Both the position numbers and the translations under genes were made by a program. A stretch of 64,000 bases of DNA from Sporosarcina sp. Marseille-Q4063 (GTDB lineage: Bacteria; Bacillota; Bacilli; Bacillales_A; Planococcaceae), in the NCBI RefSeq assembly GCF_018309085.1, contig NZ_CP070502.1, positions 1,364,001 to 1,428,000 on the forward strand, read 5' to 3'. The notes under the pieces were generated by a model, which made no database searches, was not told the DNA's origin, and was given only the letters and a program-made list of their open reading frames with translations. Shown here piece by piece: positions 18,391 through 27,617 of the stretch; positions within the stretch are counted from its first letter, which is position 1, and every line of letters begins with the position of its first letter.

Positions 18391-20952
18391 TCAGTTTAAT
18401 TTGTTTTCATTGGCAATAATTACTGCTTGTGTTCTCGATTTAACTTGTAATTTTGCATAGATATTAGAAAGATAGATACGAACTGTTCCCGGCGATAAAA
18501 ACAACTCGTCGGCAATTTTGCGGTTTGATAATCCGGTTGTTAATAATTTTAAGACTTCCAATTCGCGGGGTGTAAGCCCGTGGAGTGGGTTTTTCTTTTC
18601 GGAATTCAATCCTAATGCAGACTGTTCTTCCGTGAAAATGCTCATTATCTTTTTAACATAATCTATTGGAATCGTACTCCAAGATGGGATATGACGATCT
18701 TTTCTTAGTTTTATATACATTTTCATTAAAGAATAGATTTCATGTTCATTTAGAAACAGTCTTATATACCCGTAACGACTCCCGAATTTCAAGGCCTCAT
18801 TTAACATATCGAGCGCTTGCCTATTATTTCCATTCAATTTATGAAGGATTGCTTCTAATAACGAGGCCTCTATTATTAAAGTGATTTGTTCATCTTCAAA
18901 TGCACGAGTTTTTAGTTGTGTTATTGTTTGTAATCCTTGTTCATAATCTTTCTTTTTAATCAGTACTCGAACATAGACAAACCACCAAAATTCGTTTCCG
19001 ATACCTCCAATGTATTCATTCGTTATCGCCCCGAAAAGTTTTCCTTCTGCTTTCACAATTTTATCTTGTTGAATATGAATCATTGCTTCCATTATTTGAA
19101 TGACATCAATCCATTGGGGTTCAACTTGGCTTAAAGCATAAGATTTAGCTTTTTCCAAATAGCGTTGTGCTTCTGGATAATCTTGTTTAGTCATTTCGAT
19201 TCGACACTTTAATACAAACATTGGAACAACTATTCCAGGATCTTTAAAACTTCGCCCAATTTTTATTGCCTCTCTTATGACAAGTAAGGCCTCTTCGACT
19301 CGATTCCATTCCACTAACTTTTCAGCATGCACTCCGAAATAATAGCCCCCGACAATTAATTGTTTGTAGTCTGTAGACTGAAAATTATTTACGAAAATCT
19401 TTTCAATTTCTTCAGAATAAAGTTTACCTTTACCGCCAATCTTTGTATGCAATAGCGTCAAGTTCAATATATTGTAACGGATTGGGATTTTGTTGAAGTT
19501 GCAATCGTTTGCCTCTCGCTTTAATTGCTCCAGCATTAATCTCATTGAAGTGTTGATATTATTTTGACCAACTAGCAAAGCATACGCTTTAATTCCCAAA
19601 ATATCCGCAGCTTCATTGTTGTATTCTGCGCTATCCATCCATTGATCTATTTCATGCCGCTTTTCCAATTGTTCAATGATGTGTAATGCTCGCCCAAAAT
19701 CTTGTAATAGCGCATGTGCTAGTGCAAATAATGATATCGTTCCGACACTCAGTTGTTGCTGCTTTTTCAGTAATAAATTAATCCAACCTTTAATCGTATC
19801 CGTGTAGCCAAGATTGAGAACTTCTATCGCATGAACTTCTATCCATTTCAAGGCATGATCAAAAACTTTTCCTTTCATAGCCATTTCAATCGCGTTAATA
19901 AAGTCACCTTTTTTGTACAGTTCATCAGCAGCTATTGAAAACAATCGTGTCACTTCTTCAATGGAATGACGTTGACGTAATTCTTGGATCAAAAAATCGC
20001 GAAACATGTGATGATACTGAAATACCGGTTTTTCTTCATCTTTTTTATAAATAAAGAACCCTCTTTTTTCAAGAGAGGATAGAATAATAGCTGCATCTAT
20101 GTCTTCAGTAATCGATAAACAAGTTTCGGGCTCAAGCACTTTTAATATAGAAGTTTTTAATAAAAAGTTTTTTTCTTGAATTGATAGGTCGGTGATTAAT
20201 TCATGAAATAAATAATCGGATACATACGGATTATTTCCATTACTTATTACATCTTCTAACGTCTTCTTTTCAGATAACTTCGCGACTAATTTGATGCTTA
20301 TTGGCCATCCTTCTGTTTTCTTAAAAATTTCATGCTGGGTATTTAAATCCAAAATATGTTTAGAATTCTTGCCTAAATATTGGACTGTTTCCTTATACGA
20401 AAACTTGACTTGGTTACTATTAATTTCTTGAACAATTGAATCTGCCTTCCATCGAATCAGCGGAAGGGGTAATTGACTTTGACTTGCGATAATAAGCCGG
20501 AAGTTTTTTTGTCGATGTTCAATCAATCGTGCAATTGAGCGATGAATCGTCGATTGGGTAATTACTTGATAATCATCGAGGATAAGTTGAACTTTTGAGT
20601 TGCTACTGCCAATTTCAGTACTGATTAAGTCGACAAATAGTTTAACTGGAAGTCTCGGTTGTGTGGTTAATAGTGGAAGTAGTCGTTCGTATAAATCAGT
20701 TTGCAATGTTTGACCGATTGCTTTCGCTACGTTTTCCCAAAAACGAATTGGATCGTTGTCAGGATAATCTAAGGAAATCCACGCGGTTTGGCCAATAAAT
20801 CGCTCTGACCACTGACTAAGAAGCGTCGTCTTTCCATAGCCGGCGGGCGCACAGACGATTGATAGCTTCTTATCGATACCCGTGTCTAGTAATTTCATAA
20901 GCCGGTCCCGCTGAAGTAATCCCGAAATGGCTTCAGAAACTGACTTTGGCAT
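18391..20952 (-). CDS. MalT/LuxR-type ATP-dependent transcriptional regulator
   Basis: An 853-residue STAND-ATPase regulator. The start MPKSVSEAIS is chosen because AAGGGGGAG precedes it; an ATG 11 codons upstream has no such site. The P-loop APAGYGKTT is at 35-43 and LILDDYQVI is a likely Walker B. A long helical-repeat region (TPR-like) occupies about 330-770. The LuxR helix-turn-helix is at the C-terminus: LTPRELEVLKLLTTGLSNRK, then IADELFLSPGTVRIYLSNIY. It lies just upstream of the EPS operon on the same strand and, with the palindromes at 18253-18340, is the best local candidate for its regulator. The inducer is unknown. Confidence 0.88.
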   Translation of the reverse strand: MPKSVSEAISGLLQRDRLMKLLDTGIDKKLSIVCAPAGYGKTTLLSQWSERFIGQTAWISLDYPDNDPIRFWENVAKAIGQTLQTDLYERLLPLLTTQPRLPVKLFVDLISTEIGSSNSKVQLILDDYQVITQSTIHRSIARLIEHRQKNFRLIIASQSQLPLPLIRWKADSIVQEINSNQVKFSYKETVQYLGKNSKHILDLNTQHEIFKKTEGWPISIKLVAKLSEKKTLEDVISNGNNPYVSDYLFHELITDLSIQEKNFLLKTSILKVLEPETCLSITEDIDAAIILSSLEKRGFFIYKKDEEKPVFQYHHMFRDFLIQELRQRHSIEEVTRLFSIAADELYKKGDFINAIEMAMKGKVFDHALKWIEVHAIEVLNLGYTDTIKGWINLLLKKQQQLSVGTISLFALAHALLQDFGRALHIIEQLEKRHEIDQWMDSAEYNNEAADILGIKAYALLVGQNNINTSMRLMLEQLKREANDCNFNKIPIRYNILNLTLLHTKIGGKGKLYSEEIEKIFVNNFQSTDYKQLIVGGYYFGVHAEKLVEWNRVEEALLVIREAIKIGRSFKDPGIVVPMFVLKCRIEMTKQDYPEAQRYLEKAKSYALSQVEPQWIDVIQIMEAMIHIQQDKIVKAEGKLFGAITNEYIGGIGNEFWWFVYVRVLIKKKDYEQGLQTITQLKTRAFEDEQITLIIEASLLEAILHKLNGNNRQALDMLNEALKFGSRYGYIRLFLNEHEIYSLMKMYIKLRKDRHIPSWSTIPIDYVKKIMSIFTEEQSALGLNSEKKNPLHGLTPRELEVLKLLTTGLSNRKIADELFLSPGTVRIYLSNIYAKLQVKSRTQAVIIANENKLN

Positions 20953-21099
20953 AATACTCCCCCTTGTACTAAAACCTTTTTTCATAGGCCTGTTTCAGTA
21001 TATACATACTTTATATAACGACAATAGTCCCTCTACTTATTTTTATACTAATTTTATAGATTAGTCAACCCCCACTAAAGTACCTCAATATTAAAAGAG

Positions 21100-21204
21100 T
21101 GAGTGTGACATTTTTAACAGTCGGGTTTGGTACATTATCCGTGGTAATTTGCATTATATCAGTGTGTATTCGACTTATATCCGCATATTTTACACTTACA
21201 TCAG
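21100..21204. repeat. Second 21-bp-period tandem array (CKGATATAAG units)
   Basis: Read on the minus strand, consecutive 21-bp units (21184-21204, 21163-21183, 21142-21162, 21121-21141, 21100-21120) open with CTGATGTAAG, CGGATATAAG, CTGATATAAT, CGGATAATGT and CTGTTAAAAA. The first three or four are convincing; the fifth is weak. The period equals that of the array at 6278-6391 but the core sequence is different. Confidence 0.7.
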
Positions 21205-21243
21205 TAAATCGTGACCCACTGCCTATATAGTTAATTTCCTTCA

Positions 21244-21284
21244 AAACAAAAACGAACTCATTCTAAGATGAGATCGTTTGTTTT
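21244..21284 (-). terminator. Terminator of the cation exporter (dispersed hairpin family)
   Basis: AACGAACTCAT/ATGAGATCGTT stem with A-rich and T-rich flanks, 10 bp past the stop. It is a divergent member of the hairpin family also found near 44537, 49678, 51167 and 54013. Confidence 0.8.
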
Positions 21285-21294
21285 AGTACGTTAT

Positions 21295-22197
21295 TTATTC
21301 GCCGTCAGCATACCAAGGATTTAAGTGAATTAGAACTTCATCGACATCATGATTATTTTCCTTTATCGCTTTCTTTATTTTCCGGATTATATCATGGCCT
21401 TCTTGGACTGTTAATTCACCATGAACACCCACACGTAGATCAACTAAGACATAGTGTCCGTGTTCCCTAGCGCGTAGGCGATCTATACGTTTCACCTCTG
21501 GAATTGAGTTAATTAAGGCCGTGAAATCATTCAACCTTTCCGGACTAACACTTTTCTCCATAAGCGTATCTAGTGCTTCTTTTCCGATTTCATAAGCAAG
21601 CTTGAAAACTAAAGCCGTGACAATGATACCCGCAATCGGATCTCCGTAAGCAAAGATAATAATCTGATAAAATTCTCCAATAAGTGCAAGTCCAATACCT
21701 AATACTGCTGCAAGTGAAGCATATACATCTGCGAGATGGTCATATGCCGTTGCGATTAACCCTTTACTATTTGCCTTTTTTCCAATTCGAATCGTGTACA
21801 CGTATAAAACCTGTTTCCAAACAAGAGAAACAACAGCCGTTATAAAGGCGATTATGCTCGCTTTTTCTGGTTCATTAAAAAAGGCCGAGATGGATTCATA
21901 AGCTATGTAAATTGCAGCCGCACCAAGAATGAGTGCTACAACGGCAGAACTTATTACTTCAGCTTTACCATGTCCATAAGGATGATCGTCATCTGCCGGT
22001 CGCTTGGAAATGCGCATGGATGTTAAAGCCGCAGCGCTTGCTACAACGTCGCCGGCATTATGATAGCCGTCCGCGAGCAGAACCGGGCTATGAAAAATTG
22101 TACCTACGACAATCTTGAGTATTGTTAATATGATATTACTTATTAAACTAATCCATACAGCAATGATTGGGGCGTTTGCAATCGGTTTTCGGCTCAT
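21295..22197 (-). CDS. Cation diffusion facilitator (metal/H+ antiporter, possibly Mn or Zn)
   Basis: A 300-residue CDF protein with six transmembrane segments. The metal-site motif in TM2 reads DGYHNAGD, TM5 carries AYDHLADVYAS, and the conserved HPYGHGKAE loop lies between TM2 and TM3. The cytoplasmic C-terminal domain has HGHYVLVDLRVGVHG. It is closest in my memory to the B. subtilis MneP/MneS manganese exporters, but metal choice cannot be read with certainty. GGAGG precedes the start. An intrinsic terminator (22237-22270) stands just before the ribosome binding site, suggesting leader-controlled expression. Confidence 0.88.
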   Translation of the reverse strand: MSRKPIANAPIIAVWISLISNIILTILKIVVGTIFHSPVLLADGYHNAGDVVASAAALTSMRISKRPADDDHPYGHGKAEVISSAVVALILGAAAIYIAYESISAFFNEPEKASIIAFITAVVSLVWKQVLYVYTIRIGKKANSKGLIATAYDHLADVYASLAAVLGIGLALIGEFYQIIIFAYGDPIAGIIVTALVFKLAYEIGKEALDTLMEKSVSPERLNDFTALINSIPEVKRIDRLRAREHGHYVLVDLRVGVHGELTVQEGHDIIRKIKKAIKENNHDVDEVLIHLNPWYADGE

Positions 22198-22236
22198 AAA
22201 TTCACACCTCCAAAAGTATTCTTTCCCCTAGGCAAC

Positions 22237-22270
22237 AAAAAACCTAGACTGATTTCAGTCTAGGTTTTTG
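22237..22270 (-). terminator. Terminator inside the leader of the cation exporter
   Basis: Near-perfect stem AAAACCTAGACTGA/TCAGTCTAGGTTTT with T6 on the minus strand. It ends about 40 bp before the exporter ATG, leaving no room for a separate promoter downstream of it. Confidence 0.85.
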
Positions 22271-22320
22271 GGGTTCAATCTATAAAGTTTTGCGGAATAT
22301 ATTAGGTGAATCATTTTCAT
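22255..22320 (-). other. Possible 21-codon leader frame before the exporter
   Basis: Begins ATGAAAATG, encodes MKMIHLIYSAKLYRLNPKNL plus Asp, and stops with TGA inside the terminator stem at 22237-22270. Only a weak GTGAG site precedes it. It may be a leader peptide or chance. Confidence 0.25.
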
Positions 22321-22346
22321 CACTCACTTTGTTTAGCAGTTTACAA

Positions 22347-22375
22347 AGCATAGCATTGATTTATGAAGGGAGCAA
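22347..22375 (-). promoter_or_regulatory. Predicted promoter of the cation exporter leader
   Basis: Minus strand: -35 TTGCTC (22375-22370), 17-bp spacer, -10 TATGCT (22352-22347). Both hexamers match at four of six positions. A transcript from here would include the hairpin at 22237-22270. Confidence 0.4.
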
Positions 22376-22563
22376 GAATTCCGCGACAGTATAAAACATG
22401 TGGAATATCGACAACTTATGAGTATAAGGAGAAAACCTTGTTAATTAATGCAGTACTTCATACATCGCATAAGCCATAGGCCTGTATTGGGAGATTATGC
22501 CTTCTCTCAACCAATTTATTACAACTTTACTATTGGAGTGAAAATCATCATACACAGGATCAC

Positions 22564-22598
22564 AAAATACCGCCAACCTAGTAGGTTAGCGGTATTTT
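22564..22598 (-). terminator. Terminator of the beta-helix lyase gene
   Basis: AAAATACCGC/GCGGTATTTT stem with internal AACCTA/TAGGTT pairing, located directly after the stop at 22601. Confidence 0.9.
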
Positions 22599-22600
22599 AT

Positions 22601-25120
22601 TCAATCCTTTTCTACGCCAATAACCAGTTCTGGCCAACTTCTATTATTCGATTCATCTCGAGAATATAAATTAACATTTCCATTTTGTCCTTCGATATCA
22701 ACTACCATCAAACTAACATTCTCAGTATTTCCTTCTTCTATAAAGGAACTAACATCGATACTATAAATACTATTTTCAGCTTGGTCTACTGTTAAGGTTC
22801 CTAGATAAAATGCAGTTTCATTTATTCCGGTTACTTCTATGCTATCTAAAGCAACATTTGGTGCATTACGCCAAGTTAGTGTTTCTTCATTCCAATCATT
22901 GTTAGTTAGTCCGTAAACTGCAAGTGATACAGACGTCGTGTTGCTCCCTGTTTTTCCAGTTAGCTGGAATGTTGCACGACCGATACCCTCGTAATCAGCA
23001 ATATCGAATTGATAGTAGGCGATTCTACCTTTTGACTTGTCCGCATTGCTTTTAATATTAAAATACTTATAGTAATTTCGATCTGCTGCTCCTGCATCAA
23101 TTAGCTCTTGATTAATAACTCCGTAATTGCTGTCAGGTCGTTCAATATCAATTAGTGCGTCATCCGTTGGATTGAGAGAATAAATTGTATAATCATCTTC
23201 GTTCTCTTCCTTAGAAATAAGGTCGACAAAGTCTTCATGATGATTATTATTAACCAAATTATTTTGGATGATTAATCCCTCTCCTGCTTCTAACTTCATC
23301 CCATTTGTATTATTAACAATCTGATTATTTTCGATAACGATGTCTTGAGGAATACCCGCACCTTTACCGCCATTTCTTGTATCACCGAAATCCTCGGCAA
23401 CAACAATTCCCCAAAATCCAGGTGCCTTATTATTGATAATCTTGTTTTCCTTTACAATCGTACGTGGCGCATTCTTTAAATAAATCCCTTTAGCATTTTC
23501 AGGTCCTCTTGTGTTGACAATTGTATTACGCTCAATAATTGTATCAGGGGATCCCATAATAACAGTGATTCCATCGCGTGTATCCGTCAATGTGTTATGG
23601 TGAATATAATTTCCCGGTCCAGATGAGGAATGAGAGTTTGGCGGTGTACCACCAGTATTTCCAACACCAATTCCACCACGGATGACGCCATCAATTTTGT
23701 TATGGCTAATTTCATTTAAGTATTCGCCTTGACCGTGTAAATCAATTGCATCATGGATAATATCCGTATATTTATTACCATGAATTAAATTATTATGGGC
23801 AAAGTACTGAATTAATGTGCCATGTCTAATATATGGACCAACAAATTGACTATTTCGAACGATATTAAAATAGGTATCATTTGAATGCCCAAGTCTATCG
23901 AACCCTTGGACGCCCTGGATAGATACGCCATATCCAGCGCCACCACCACCAACATCTGTAGCATTTCTAAATGTCGCATTTTCGATAATATTTCTGTTGC
24001 TTTTCTCAATTCGGATACCCATTCGTTTGAACTTTTCAACTGTTACATGATTTATCGTAATGTGATAGGACGGCTGTCCAATAGAATCAGCGATAAATAT
24101 TCCATATCCAGGTCCACCATGTTCAGGATTGTTTTCTCCTGGGTTTTCTGAATAGGAGCCATCAAATGTTGAAGTGATCGTCATATTTGAAATGACAACA
24201 TCATGTTTTCCATAGGAAGCAATCACTCTACTACTCGGAACATCCTTTGAATCAAAGTAGGATACGAGCACTACATCCTCTTCACTGTTACCACGAAGAT
24301 TGACACCACTTTTTAGATAGAAATGTGCAGTCAAGTCCTCTGGCATCGCACTTATTAAATTATAAACACCATTTGGAAAATAAACCTCATCACCAAATTC
24401 TGCTGCCTCGATTGCCGCAATAATTGCAGGAGTATCATCCTGTTCATTGTTACGAACATCCGCACCGAAATCGGTAACATCTAGCGTTCTTCCTGTAACT
24501 TGGTTTGGTTCATGTGGAATATATTTTAGTCCATCTGGATAATAAAGTCCCGGTATAGTGAAAGGATCAGCATCAGGCTTTGGTCCAGGGGGTACTATTT
24601 CTATTTCTTCAACAATTGGACCTCCTGCAAATGGTGCATAGACATGAACTTCTGTTATACTATTCCAATCATTACTTGAATTGCCGTAGCCAACTATCCG
24701 TATATAACGAGCATTCTGATTTTCAAAATCATATGCTTCTAAATTTAATGAGCTACCACTGCTTTCCTGTTGGTCAGTAACTTTAGTCCATGTCTCACCA
24801 TCGACCGACAACTCTAAATCAACTGTTGTTGTTCGAATATCGCCATTATGAAAAGCGATTCCTAGATACCCTACCTCTTGAATACTGCCTAAATCATACA
24901 GAATCCACTCACCAATACCCTGTGCAGACCATCTTGTTGATAAGTTATTATCAATTGTGTTTTCTGGTAGATTCCCATCATGTGAGCTTGCTTCGACATT
25001 GATAATTGGATATTTAAATGGCATTTCTTCTGCATAGATAAACTCATTAAGAAATGGAAAGGCACTACTCAAGACAATTAACATACTAAGGACAATGGAA
25101 ACTATAATTTTAAACTTCAT
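22601..25120 (-). CDS. Secreted right-handed beta-helix polysaccharide lyase with F5/8-type-C and CBM96-like domains
   Basis: An 839-residue exported protein. A signal peptide covers about 1-31. Residues about 38-165 form an F5/8 type C (discoidin, CBM32-like) domain. From about 210 to 650 lies a pectate-lyase-3/beta-helix region beginning DVTDFGADVRNNEQDD, with many N-x-I/N-x-T turns. The C-terminal 170 residues resemble the DNRLRE/CBM96 module (YYQFDIADYEG, then NDWNEETLTWRNAP). CBM96 members I know of bind alginate, and beta-helix lyases such as PL6 or PL31 cleave it, so an endo-acting alginate lyase is the best guess; pectin or a glycosaminoglycan is possible. AGAGGTGG precedes the start. 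It is the last gene of the minus-strand branch of the locus. Confidence 0.75.
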   Translation of the reverse strand: MKFKIIVSIVLSMLIVLSSAFPFLNEFIYAEEMPFKYPIINVEASSHDGNLPENTIDNNLSTRWSAQGIGEWILYDLGSIQEVGYLGIAFHNGDIRTTTVDLELSVDGETWTKVTDQQESSGSSLNLEAYDFENQNARYIRIVGYGNSSNDWNSITEVHVYAPFAGGPIVEEIEIVPPGPKPDADPFTIPGLYYPDGLKYIPHEPNQVTGRTLDVTDFGADVRNNEQDDTPAIIAAIEAAEFGDEVYFPNGVYNLISAMPEDLTAHFYLKSGVNLRGNSEEDVVLVSYFDSKDVPSSRVIASYGKHDVVISNMTITSTFDGSYSENPGENNPEHGGPGYGIFIADSIGQPSYHITINHVTVEKFKRMGIRIEKSNRNIIENATFRNATDVGGGGAGYGVSIQGVQGFDRLGHSNDTYFNIVRNSQFVGPYIRHGTLIQYFAHNNLIHGNKYTDIIHDAIDLHGQGEYLNEISHNKIDGVIRGGIGVGNTGGTPPNSHSSSGPGNYIHHNTLTDTRDGITVIMGSPDTIIERNTIVNTRGPENAKGIYLKNAPRTIVKENKIINNKAPGFWGIVVAEDFGDTRNGGKGAGIPQDIVIENNQIVNNTNGMKLEAGEGLIIQNNLVNNNHHEDFVDLISKEENEDDYTIYSLNPTDDALIDIERPDSNYGVINQELIDAGAADRNYYKYFNIKSNADKSKGRIAYYQFDIADYEGIGRATFQLTGKTGSNTTSVSLAVYGLTNNDWNEETLTWRNAPNVALDSIEVTGINETAFYLGTLTVDQAENSIYSIDVSSFIEEGNTENVSLMVVDIEGQNGNVNLYSRDESNNRSWPELVIGVEKD

Positions 25121-25177
25121 ATTCCACCTCTATTTATATTTGCTTTGAGTGTCTTCAAATGATTAAAAGCGCAAGTA

Positions 25178-27490
25178 TCAAAATACCTTCTCCTTCTCAA
25201 TTCGGAAAGTTTTACCATCCTCTGTAAAGTAAAACTGCCTGGAATACCCTTGATCATCCATGGAATAGGAGACATATTTCGGCTCTTGTTTCTTCATTGG
25301 ATGTAATAGCGTTACAATTTGATGGTGCTTTGCTGCTTGCGTTTTTGCTTGTAAACGCCAATGAACAGGTTCCCCTTCTAATTCGGCTAAATCTACTCCT
25401 GGAAAATCATTATATTGGGTCAGATTTAACTCGCCACTTGAAGAGAAAATGAAGCGTCCATCTAATGTGGCATTTTCCCCATTAATTACGAACGATTGCT
25501 GCTTAAGCTCCATTTCATTTAAGCTATGGATTAGCCAGTCAACTTCAGCTTCTTGCTCTAGACTAATAGAATCAATGATAACGAAATAGGATTGATCGAC
25601 AAAGTAAGTTTCTCGTATATAACTAGTTAAGTATGGAACATACTGCTGATACGCTGCAGTTGCATCGGCACAAACATAGGCATGGCTATCATGTTCTTCT
25701 ACTTTTTTAATTTGGCCACTTGCCGCTATCGCATGAAACTTATCCTTTTCCGCATATTGGCCCATACCATCAATTAAAATTGCATTTTTAGAAATCGTTT
25801 GTCTGCGCCAGTTATTATGCATCGTACTATTAAACGCAATATAATAGCCACTATGGATTGCAAGTGGATCACCAAATGCATGAAGTACGAATGCATTTTG
25901 ATCGCCATGACTATGACTGATTGATCCATAACGACTACTCTTCGTTAAATACATGATGTGTTCATCCGGATTATCCAGATTTGCATGCATAGCTACCCAA
26001 CCAACATCTTTAAACCATTTAACAGTAGGGATATCTTTTGGTTCAATTGCCTCAACGGTAGGATAGTCATGAACATACATCATGTCATCAAAATAAAAAT
26101 CCCACCAACCCTTATTGTAAAATTTATCATATGGGTTTATATCGTATTTCTTTATTTGTTCATAATACCACTGGTAATAGCCGTTTCCCGTAACACCGGC
26201 AAATTGGCGAATATTATAGCCAACCTTGAGGCCTGGTAATTCTCCTAAATTTGCATGGTCACCAAAGCTTGCTCTGCTTGTATTTGGCGGATAGACGAAT
26301 AAAGGGAAATCCCCTGTCCTATGGAAAAATGGACGGTCGTATAAATTATAGCCATTAAATTTACGGACTAGGTTAATCGCATCAATAATATAGGCCATTC
26401 CTGTTAACCAATAATGTGGCCCTTCTGCCCAGCCACCATCTGCGCCACCCCAAGGAGTGTATAGGCCACTATAGTATTCCAATGTATAATCAAGCCATTC
26501 TTTTGCTTCTGGGCTATCCTCAAATAATGCGATACTACATGGAATGAGTACAGATGATAATGAGCGGACGGCATGACTATCATATGGAACCTGATGGATT
26601 TTTGAATGTTCCATGACATGTACAGCAACTTGCTTAGTACGAATGAAAAGCTGTTCTTTCACAAGCTCCTTTTCCTCGTCGGATAAATAGGAATAAAGCC
26701 AGTCATACCCCCATGCTAGTGCTCCTGCAATACGAAATGCAGCCTCATCGTTATAGTCTCGTGAGGTTGTACCAGTAGGATCCCAGGTACTTACATGGAG
26801 AAGCCATTCCTTTGCTTTCTCAATAATTTCTTCATCTTTCAAAATAACGCCAGCAACACTTAGATGACGGATTGCATAAAGTACTTCCTGGCAATCCAAA
26901 TACATTTGTCGCCATAACTTAGCAACTCGAATATGACCAGGGTAGGGTGAAGGTTCTGCCATTAAGGGAAGGGATAAATATTTTTCCACCGAATTTTTAT
27001 AAAACGCATCCCAATGACAGTATGAGGTATCATTTTTTATTTGATCACGAAATGTAGGTAATTCCTTTTCTGTTAACCATAGACGTGGTCTTGCTAAGCT
27101 AACATTTTCATAGCGTGTCCTTCGACCCGGTAAGGGTGTTTCTGGTAAGCCTTCTGAAATAGTAAATGGGCGAATTTCACTCCAGCTGCTGATGATTGTG
27201 TCATGATTATGATCATCAAGCAGTGCGTAACGCCAGTAATATTTTCCTGGATCTAATACTTCGTCAGGTGTAAATAAGTTGTTGTAAACAGGTTTATAGG
27301 ATAATGTGTTTTCAAGTTCAAATTCAGGGTGTGTTGAAATTTCTACTATATAAACATCCTCTTCTAGTTTGGCCGGCATCCAAGTGAATCGTGGTGGGTT
27401 TTCAATAATAACAGTTTTTTCATCTGGTTGATAAGGTACATTCAGAACGCCATTCTTTGGTTGATATAACTTAATTAATGTTTTATTCAT
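25178..27490 (-). CDS. Cytoplasmic exo-type uronate lyase (DUF4962 + heparinase II/III-like)
   Basis: A 770-residue protein without signal peptide. The N-terminal ~130 residues fit DUF4962 (ENPPRFTWMP, GKYYWRYALLDD). A helical toroid follows (GGADGGWAEGPHYWLTGMAY), and the beta-sandwich heparinase II/III part starts near residue 500 with SHSHGDQNAFVLHAFGDP. This arrangement is that of PL15 oligoalginate lyases such as Atu3025, though PL17/PL21-type enzymes are related. It should split imported unsaturated oligosaccharides to 4-deoxy-hexuronate monomers, the substrate of KdgF encoded at 34375. GGAGG lies 12 bases upstream of the ATG, a long spacing. Confidence 0.78.
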   Translation of the reverse strand: MNKTLIKLYQPKNGVLNVPYQPDEKTVIIENPPRFTWMPAKLEEDVYIVEISTHPEFELENTLSYKPVYNNLFTPDEVLDPGKYYWRYALLDDHNHDTIISSWSEIRPFTISEGLPETPLPGRRTRYENVSLARPRLWLTEKELPTFRDQIKNDTSYCHWDAFYKNSVEKYLSLPLMAEPSPYPGHIRVAKLWRQMYLDCQEVLYAIRHLSVAGVILKDEEIIEKAKEWLLHVSTWDPTGTTSRDYNDEAAFRIAGALAWGYDWLYSYLSDEEKELVKEQLFIRTKQVAVHVMEHSKIHQVPYDSHAVRSLSSVLIPCSIALFEDSPEAKEWLDYTLEYYSGLYTPWGGADGGWAEGPHYWLTGMAYIIDAINLVRKFNGYNLYDRPFFHRTGDFPLFVYPPNTSRASFGDHANLGELPGLKVGYNIRQFAGVTGNGYYQWYYEQIKKYDINPYDKFYNKGWWDFYFDDMMYVHDYPTVEAIEPKDIPTVKWFKDVGWVAMHANLDNPDEHIMYLTKSSRYGSISHSHGDQNAFVLHAFGDPLAIHSGYYIAFNSTMHNNWRRQTISKNAILIDGMGQYAEKDKFHAIAASGQIKKVEEHDSHAYVCADATAAYQQYVPYLTSYIRETYFVDQSYFVIIDSISLEQEAEVDWLIHSLNEMELKQQSFVINGENATLDGRFIFSSSGELNLTQYNDFPGVDLAELEGEPVHWRLQAKTQAAKHHQIVTLLHPMKKQEPKYVSYSMDDQGYSRQFYFTEDGKTFRIEKEKVF

Positions 27491-27545
27491 TGTATAAAAG
27501 ATCCTCCTTTAGTTACTTCTACTTAAAATCCATGATTTTACAGTA

Positions 27546-27592
27546 TCATCCCCACCTTTAAGATTAGAGATGCGTATAATCTCTAAGTGGGG
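27546..27592 (-). other. Stem-loop between the binding-protein and exolyase genes
   Basis: Outer arms ATCCCCAC/GTGGGGAT with an inner AGAGAT/ATCTCT stem. No T-run follows, so it is more likely an mRNA-stabilising or partial-attenuation structure that keeps binding-protein mRNA more abundant than exolyase mRNA. Confidence 0.5.
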
Positions 27593-27617
27593 ATAACTGA
27601 TTATTACTGAAATTGCA

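Larger units (their letters stand above)
20953..21294. other. Intergenic region with 21-bp array and a terminator
   Basis: About 340 bp between the cation exporter and the MalT-like gene. It contains the 21-bp-period repeat units at 21100-21204 and a terminator near 21244-21284. No gene is seen. Confidence 0.7.
22198..22600. other. Intergenic region with the exporter leader
   Basis: Holds the exporter leader (promoter 22347-22375, possible leader frame 22255-22320, terminator 22237-22270) and the terminator of the beta-helix lyase gene (22564-22598). Nothing clear is seen in 22376-22563. Confidence 0.65.
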
